A DNA stretch of 8,541 nucleotides, from NCBI RefSeq assembly GCF_937936315.1, contig NZ_CALGWU010000034.1:1-8541 (forward strand). Direction: 5' to 3'. Below the pieces are notes generated by a model. That model did no database searches. It was given only the letters and a program-made list of their open reading frames with translations, and was not told where the DNA came from. This document shows positions 1 to 6,000 of the stretch, piece by piece. Each line of letters begins with the position of its first letter. Positions within the stretch are counted from its first letter, which is position 1. The translations under genes and the position numbers were made by a program. This stretch comes from an uncultured Capnocytophaga sp. Lineage in GTDB: Bacteria > Bacteroidota > Bacteroidia > Flavobacteriales > Flavobacteriaceae.

Positions 1-3000
1 TATCTGAACAAAGTGAAGTTACCATAGAACTCGCGTTTGTCGTACAATTGATCGTTGATTTCGATGATGTACCAATAGTCGCCTGATGGCATTGGACGTT
101 TTTCGTAAGTACCATCCCAGCCTTGACCTGGTTCTAACACCACTAATCGACGACCATAGCGATCGAATATGTAGATACGGGCATTTACATTATTATCTAA
201 ATACTTAGGCCTCCATACTTCATTATCACCATCTCCATTAGGCGTGAAGAAGTTTGGTACTTCTATATCAAAATACTCTATATCAAATGTAGCTGTAACA
301 GTACATCCTTCAGCATCTTCTACTCGTACATTCACTACCTTATAACGTCGTCCTCCTACTATTTTGTCTGGATCATTATGGGTGACTTTGTACACAGGAT
401 TATCTCCTTTACTTACCTCATTGAAGTAGTAAGTATAACCTCTAAAATTAGTTGTCCTACCTCCTTGTGCCAATACCTCTAATGTATTAAGTGTTGTATT
501 GGTAGTTACTTGTGTAACGGTAAGTGGGGTATAAGTATCTATAGTGATTGTTTCGGAGGCACTACAACTGCCTGTCATTCCTGGTATAGAAGATACTATT
601 GTATAGATTACTTCAACCGTTTGGGTAACCGAACCTCTATTGAAATTATCAATATAAGCTACATTACCTGTTGTGCGCGTGAAATTACCCATTGATACTC
701 CATTCAAATTATAGGTAATCTTACTATAATCAGGCGATGTACTGTTGAAATGTACCTCTAAATAATCTACATAACTATTTGTACTTGCTTGACAAGTACC
801 ATAGTATTTGAGCTCGTTGATACTTACATCTGCTAACTCTTCTACTGTGAATGACAAGGTCTTTGTCATTGTACAATTATTACTATCTTTTATCTCTATT
901 TCATAGTAAGTGCCTTCTAGAACTCCTAATTCATCAAAGAAATCTGTTGTACTAGTTATATTATTGTGAGTCTTCACGCTTTGTTTTGTATCTGAGCGCA
1001 AAATACTAACTGTATAACTTCCTGTACCTCCTGTAATATTCACTATCTCTACCTTACCATCTCGCGTTCCTTTACATGTCACAAATTTAGAGTTAATGGT
1101 ATTGACATCTGCTGTTATCGCTGTTGGATTAACAAATGTATAGCTTCCAGCAAGCGTTACTGAACAGTTCTGTGCATCTAAAATATCTATGTGATAAGTA
1201 CCTGGTTCTATATTGCTAAAAGTTGCTTCATCTCCATTAACTCCTGAAATCTCATCTACTTTTGTTGACCCATTGAACAACATAAAATGATAAGGACGGG
1301 TTCCTCCTGTTACTCCTGACACTTTGAGTGTACCATCTTTAGAATCTACACAAGTGATTGATGTGGTAGCTACTGTTACACTAGAGGTATTGATAGCGTT
1401 ATAAGGGGCTACTGTTACACTAAGGGTTCCGGTAGCTGTTGTACATCCTAAGGCATCTACGACTGTAATATTGTATGTACCCGCATCTAAACCTGCTATT
1501 TCTATTCCTGGTGAGCCTTCTAGAACATTGGGCTGTACTTTAGGGGTTCCTCCTGCTAATGGGGTAAGTGTTACTGTATAAGTTTGCTGTCCTCCTATTA
1601 TTGTAAGAGCTATAACTCCATTCTCATTAGCACAATCCACTGATACCTTTTGATAAACATTAACTACTTTGATCTCTGCTGGATTGGATGGAATCACAAA
1701 ACGATGTCTTGACACTTTACATCCTGTAGCATTAGATATCGCTTCGATATCATAAGAACCGCCTACTAAGGTAAGTGTAGTGGTGTTACCTGATACTGTA
1801 CCTGTAGTTGTTGTGCCTCCACTTACTGCCGTAACTGTATATGTAAAGCCTGCTGTTGATTGATCTCCATTAGAGAGATCTTTATCTACTAAAGTTATAG
1901 CAATACTACCATTATCGTTATGGCAAACTGCTCTCACTGGGTTATAAGAGGTCATCTCAAAGGTATTAGCATCTTTCACTGTATGAACTCCTTTTATACT
2001 ACAACCTGTATTTTCGTTGAATACCTCTACCGTATAGTTTGATCCTGACAAGTTTTGTGAACCTGTGAGTGTCAAATTCAAGTTCGTAGCCGTAGTGGTT
2101 GTAATTGTAGTAAAGGCGTTATCTGTTCCTTTTATCTCATAGCGCAATGGAGTACCTGCTATATATGTAGGGGTAACTGTTAAACTAATATTTATCACCT
2201 CATCTACCACACAAGTAGCTGAAGTTGTTGTGGTAATACTAAGAGTTTGTAACTCAAAGGCTGGGACTATTGTCACACTTGTGGTGCTTGTTGCACAAGC
2301 TCCAGATGTATCTTTTACTGTAGCATAGAAAATTCCTCCATTTAAGTTAGGAAGTGCATATTCTGTCCCATTGCCTAAACTATTACCTCCATTATCAAAG
2401 AACTCAATTGTGTATGGCGGAATACCTCCTCGTATCTTCATGGTATCGATTGTTACTTTAGGAGTTGATAATCCATTATTACCATTGCAAACATATTGAG
2501 TCGCTGTTATCACTCCAGATTGCAATTCTAATGGTTCTGGAGAGGTGATTATAGTCTCTACATAAGCCACACATCCTGTGCTATTGGTAATTATAATTTG
2601 ATATTTCACTCCTTGGGGTGTACCATGTAACTGAGTGAAAGTAGCCGTATGAGAACCTGAGCTAGCAGGAGTTGTAGTTACAGTTACATTATTTCCTGTT
2701 GTGATATCAATAGCTCTTGTAATTCTAAAGATATAACTATCACTATCGGTAGGCATTACTATATCAATACTACCTGTACCAGTAGCTGTAAGTCCTAAAT
2801 TACATTTTTCGTGGTAAGGTTGTAGTACTATATTGTCTGTATTAATAGGATCGGGGTCACGTACTATTACTTCTTTCACAATATGACAATCAACTGTTTC
2901 GGCATCATAAATACTAATGCGATAGGTAGCTGCTTCGGCTGGAGCTGGAATTGTAATAACTCCTCCGGTAGGTGTAGGGAAAGCTACATCTTGTGAGAGA

Positions 3001-6000
3001 ATAGTTCCTGCTACTAGACCATTGTCCAGACGCTCTAAAGTATAGCTATAAATACCTGTTCCTCCTGCAACAGTTATTGTGATATCGGCTGTAGGTGTTG
3101 CACAAGTTTTAATTCTACTAATAGTAGCTGTAGCTGTAATAAGCGCTGTAGTACTAAAAGTAGCTGTAGTCACACAACCATTGACATCTTTTACAATGAC
3201 AGTGTGTGTTGTTAAAGGTGTTACCTCTAACTCGAAAGCTTGATTGGCTATCGTCCAAACCACAGGTCTATCAGCTGCACCATCTAAGCTATAATAGTGG
3301 TTTCCTTGACCTATTTTATCGAGAGTCACCCTTACTGGTATTTTAGCATTAGTATTATGGTAAGCTTGGCAAGCTAAAGTAGCTACATTATCTATATGTG
3401 GCGCATCGAAAGCTGCGATAGTTAATGTTGTAGATTGTAAGCAACCATAAGCATCGTATACATATAGGTCCCAATTACCGGCAGGTAAGTTGATATAAGC
3501 AGAAGTTTGAACTGTGCGAGTCATTACTGCAGGACTATAAACTGTTCCTGAAGCTACATAACCATAAGTGTAAGTAGCTGTTCCGCCCGCGATATTCAAC
3601 CACGCTTCACCCAAAGTATTACAGCTTGCTTTTTTGGTAGCTGTTGCTGAAATTTGCAACTGAACGAGTGAACGTTTAATTTCAAAGCTCTTTGAGATGA
3701 CACAACTTGCTACACCACCTATAGTTTCTGTAAATTTAACATAGTATTTACCTGCAGGCAAGTTGCCATTGGCTACTCGAGCTGTTGTAAATGGAGCAGG
3801 AACAGATCCTACAGCACCCGCCATTAGTTGATGATTATCTTCTCGATACACTTGGTAATCTATATGAGTAGTGCTTGCATTAGGATTTGTTAAAGTATAG
3901 GTAAATGTACCATCACTATTACTTGCACAGCTTACATTTTTCACATCTATTACTACTGACATTGAAGAAGCCGTAGGGATAGGTGTACTCATCTGTTGAG
4001 TAAAGCGACACTGAGTAGTCATATTATAAGCTACAAAAGTGTATTGTACTCCTGGGGTAAGTCCTCCTATAGTTACTCCTACTCCTGTACCTGAAGCAAC
4101 TCCTCTATACCATATATCATTATTAATGCCATCTGCATTAAGTGTAGTAACTGTATTGAGTACAGATCCTGCAGGTGGATTTTGGATACCTGGGCGATAT
4201 ACAGCAAAGTAAGCATTAGTTGATGCCGTAAAGGTAGGCGAACTAGTTGCTGTAATATGTACCTCGGCAGTAGTTGCACAAGTTGTAGGGGTAATAGTTT
4301 TGATAGACATCACATTAGAGTTAGGCAAGATTACAGCTGTAAGATGTGTTACACAGCTATTGCCATCGGTAATAGTGATGTTATAATTACCATAATCTAA
4401 GCCAGAGAATACTCTTGAGATATTATTAGAGGTTGTAAGTGTTTGTGTATCCTCTCTACCAGAAGTAGTATTTCTCACATTGATAACAAAAGGTTGCATA
4501 CCTCCACCGTTGAGAGTTACTGTAATAGCAGCTAAATCGGAAGCTGATGAAGTACAGCCCATTTGTTTACTCACTGTAGCTGTAGCTGTAAGTTGAGGCA
4601 CTGCAGTAATAGTAAAGGCTTGAGTAGCCACACAACCGCGATCGTCAGTAAGGTGTGCTATATAATTACCTGGTGATAAAGCCGTAGAGTTTTGAATTGC
4701 TCCTAAACCGTTTATTACTTTAAGGGTATGAGAAGCCGTACCTACATAATAATCACTTGGAGTAATTATTACTGAACCATTATTATTACCACAAGTAGCT
4801 TGGGTAGTTGTAAAGGTATTGGTTAAGAAACGCGGTGGATCGTAAGCTAAAGTAATATATTGTTCACGTTTACATTCACTTCCATCTGGTTTATAGGTAA
4901 CTTGGAAACGGAACTCGGTAGTTGTCGCTACTGTTACCGGATAAGCAAAGGTTACCTGAGAGGCATTTGAACCAATTGTATGGAAAGTAGTTCCACCATC
5001 AGTGCTGTATTTAAATTCTTTAAGTGCTGTAGGGATACCTCCTGATGCTGTGAGTGTATAGGTAACACTACTACCTTTACAATCGGCATACTGCAATTGA
5101 GTAGGTGATATTGTAAGCGCTAATGGTTCATAAATTTGAGTTGTTATAGTTGTTTGACAGCCAAAACCATCTGTTACTACAAATGTATGAGTTCCTGCAT
5201 TAAGGGCATCAGGGTATTCAAAGTTTAAAGAATTGAATGCGTACAGACTGCCTCCTACGCGTTGTACTCTATAATTGCCATTACCGCTGATTACTGTAAT
5301 TCTTACTTTCTTTTCTTGCATATCTCCATAGCAATAAGAGGTAGGCTCAGCAGTAGCTGATAATGTAGCTTTATTGTCAATTACAAAAGTAGTTTCAGTA
5401 GTACAACCTTTAGTATCTTGTACTACTAAGGTATAAGTACCTGGTGAAAGGTTAACTATTTCATAAGGGTTTACTTGTGCTGTGACAGGTTGTAGAGTTC
5501 CTAAAGTTCCACTTACTAAACCTACTTTATACTGATAACCTCCTGCATTACCACCTGTAGCTGACACTTTAATCTTGGCTACACCACCATTGTAACAAGT
5601 TACTTTATCCATTAGTACTATAGTAGGTACAATAGGGGTAGGTTCTCCAATTTTGTAGCTTACTGATACTGCACAATTAGGGTTAGCGGCATCTCTTATA
5701 CTCACTACTCCATTTTGGGTAGCTTCTAAGCCTGTGATAGTAAATACACCTTGTGCGTTGAGAGTGATAGGTGTCCAAGTAGTAGTGGCTGTATGTGTCC
5801 ATTGTACTGAATATTCTATATTTGTAGACGATGGATTGATTACTTTTATACTCACTTGACCATCTAGCTCACCAATACAACTTACATTTTTCTCGATACC
5901 ATATTTTTCGGCACGCATTTGTTTGTTTGTTTCTATATTGATAAGCTGAATTACTTTCAAATCACAATAGGCTATAGCCTGTGAGATATTGAGGTTATCC

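Larger units (their letters stand above)
303..5879 (-). repeat. Array of about 20 tandem SprB-like repeats, average 94 residues
   Basis: Each unit opens with a Val/Ile-Thr-Cys type strand, has a central Gly-Gly...Tyr-x-Val strand, and closes with a Gly-Thr-Tyr-x-Val...Asp-x-x-Gly-Cys strand, the SprB-repeat (PF13573) pattern. Opening/closing Cys codons start at: 5877/5673, 5595/5403, 5331/5157, 5079/4872, 4791/4632, 4554/4353, 4278/4008, 3927/3702, 3621/3441, 3369/3174, 3102/2886, 2802/2571, 2487/2295, 2211/2001, 1923/1719, 1632/1443, 1350/1164, 1074/873 and 792/564. A last unit (about 490 to 303) keeps only its closing Cys. Unit period ranges from 79 to 117 residues. The Cys-to-Cys distance within a unit is 53-90 residues, and the linker from closing to next opening Cys is 24-31. 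Units 5595/5403, 1632/1443, 1350/1164 and 1074/873 match best. Repeats are clear in protein but diverged in DNA, so the array is old. It probably forms a surface stalk of beta-sandwich domains, possibly each with a disulfide. Confidence 0.85.

Noticed and set aside
510..695. Plus-strand open frame of 61 codons
   Set aside because: It is antisense to the last repeat units before the sorting domain, with no independent support.
3124..4591. The same 16-base string, gtagctgtagctgtaa, at 3124-3139 and 4576-4591
   Set aside because: Both copies encode the same Thr-Ala-Thr-Ala run in the same phase at equivalent linker positions of repeat units. They reflect shared coding of a low-complexity linker, not a regulatory or mobile element.
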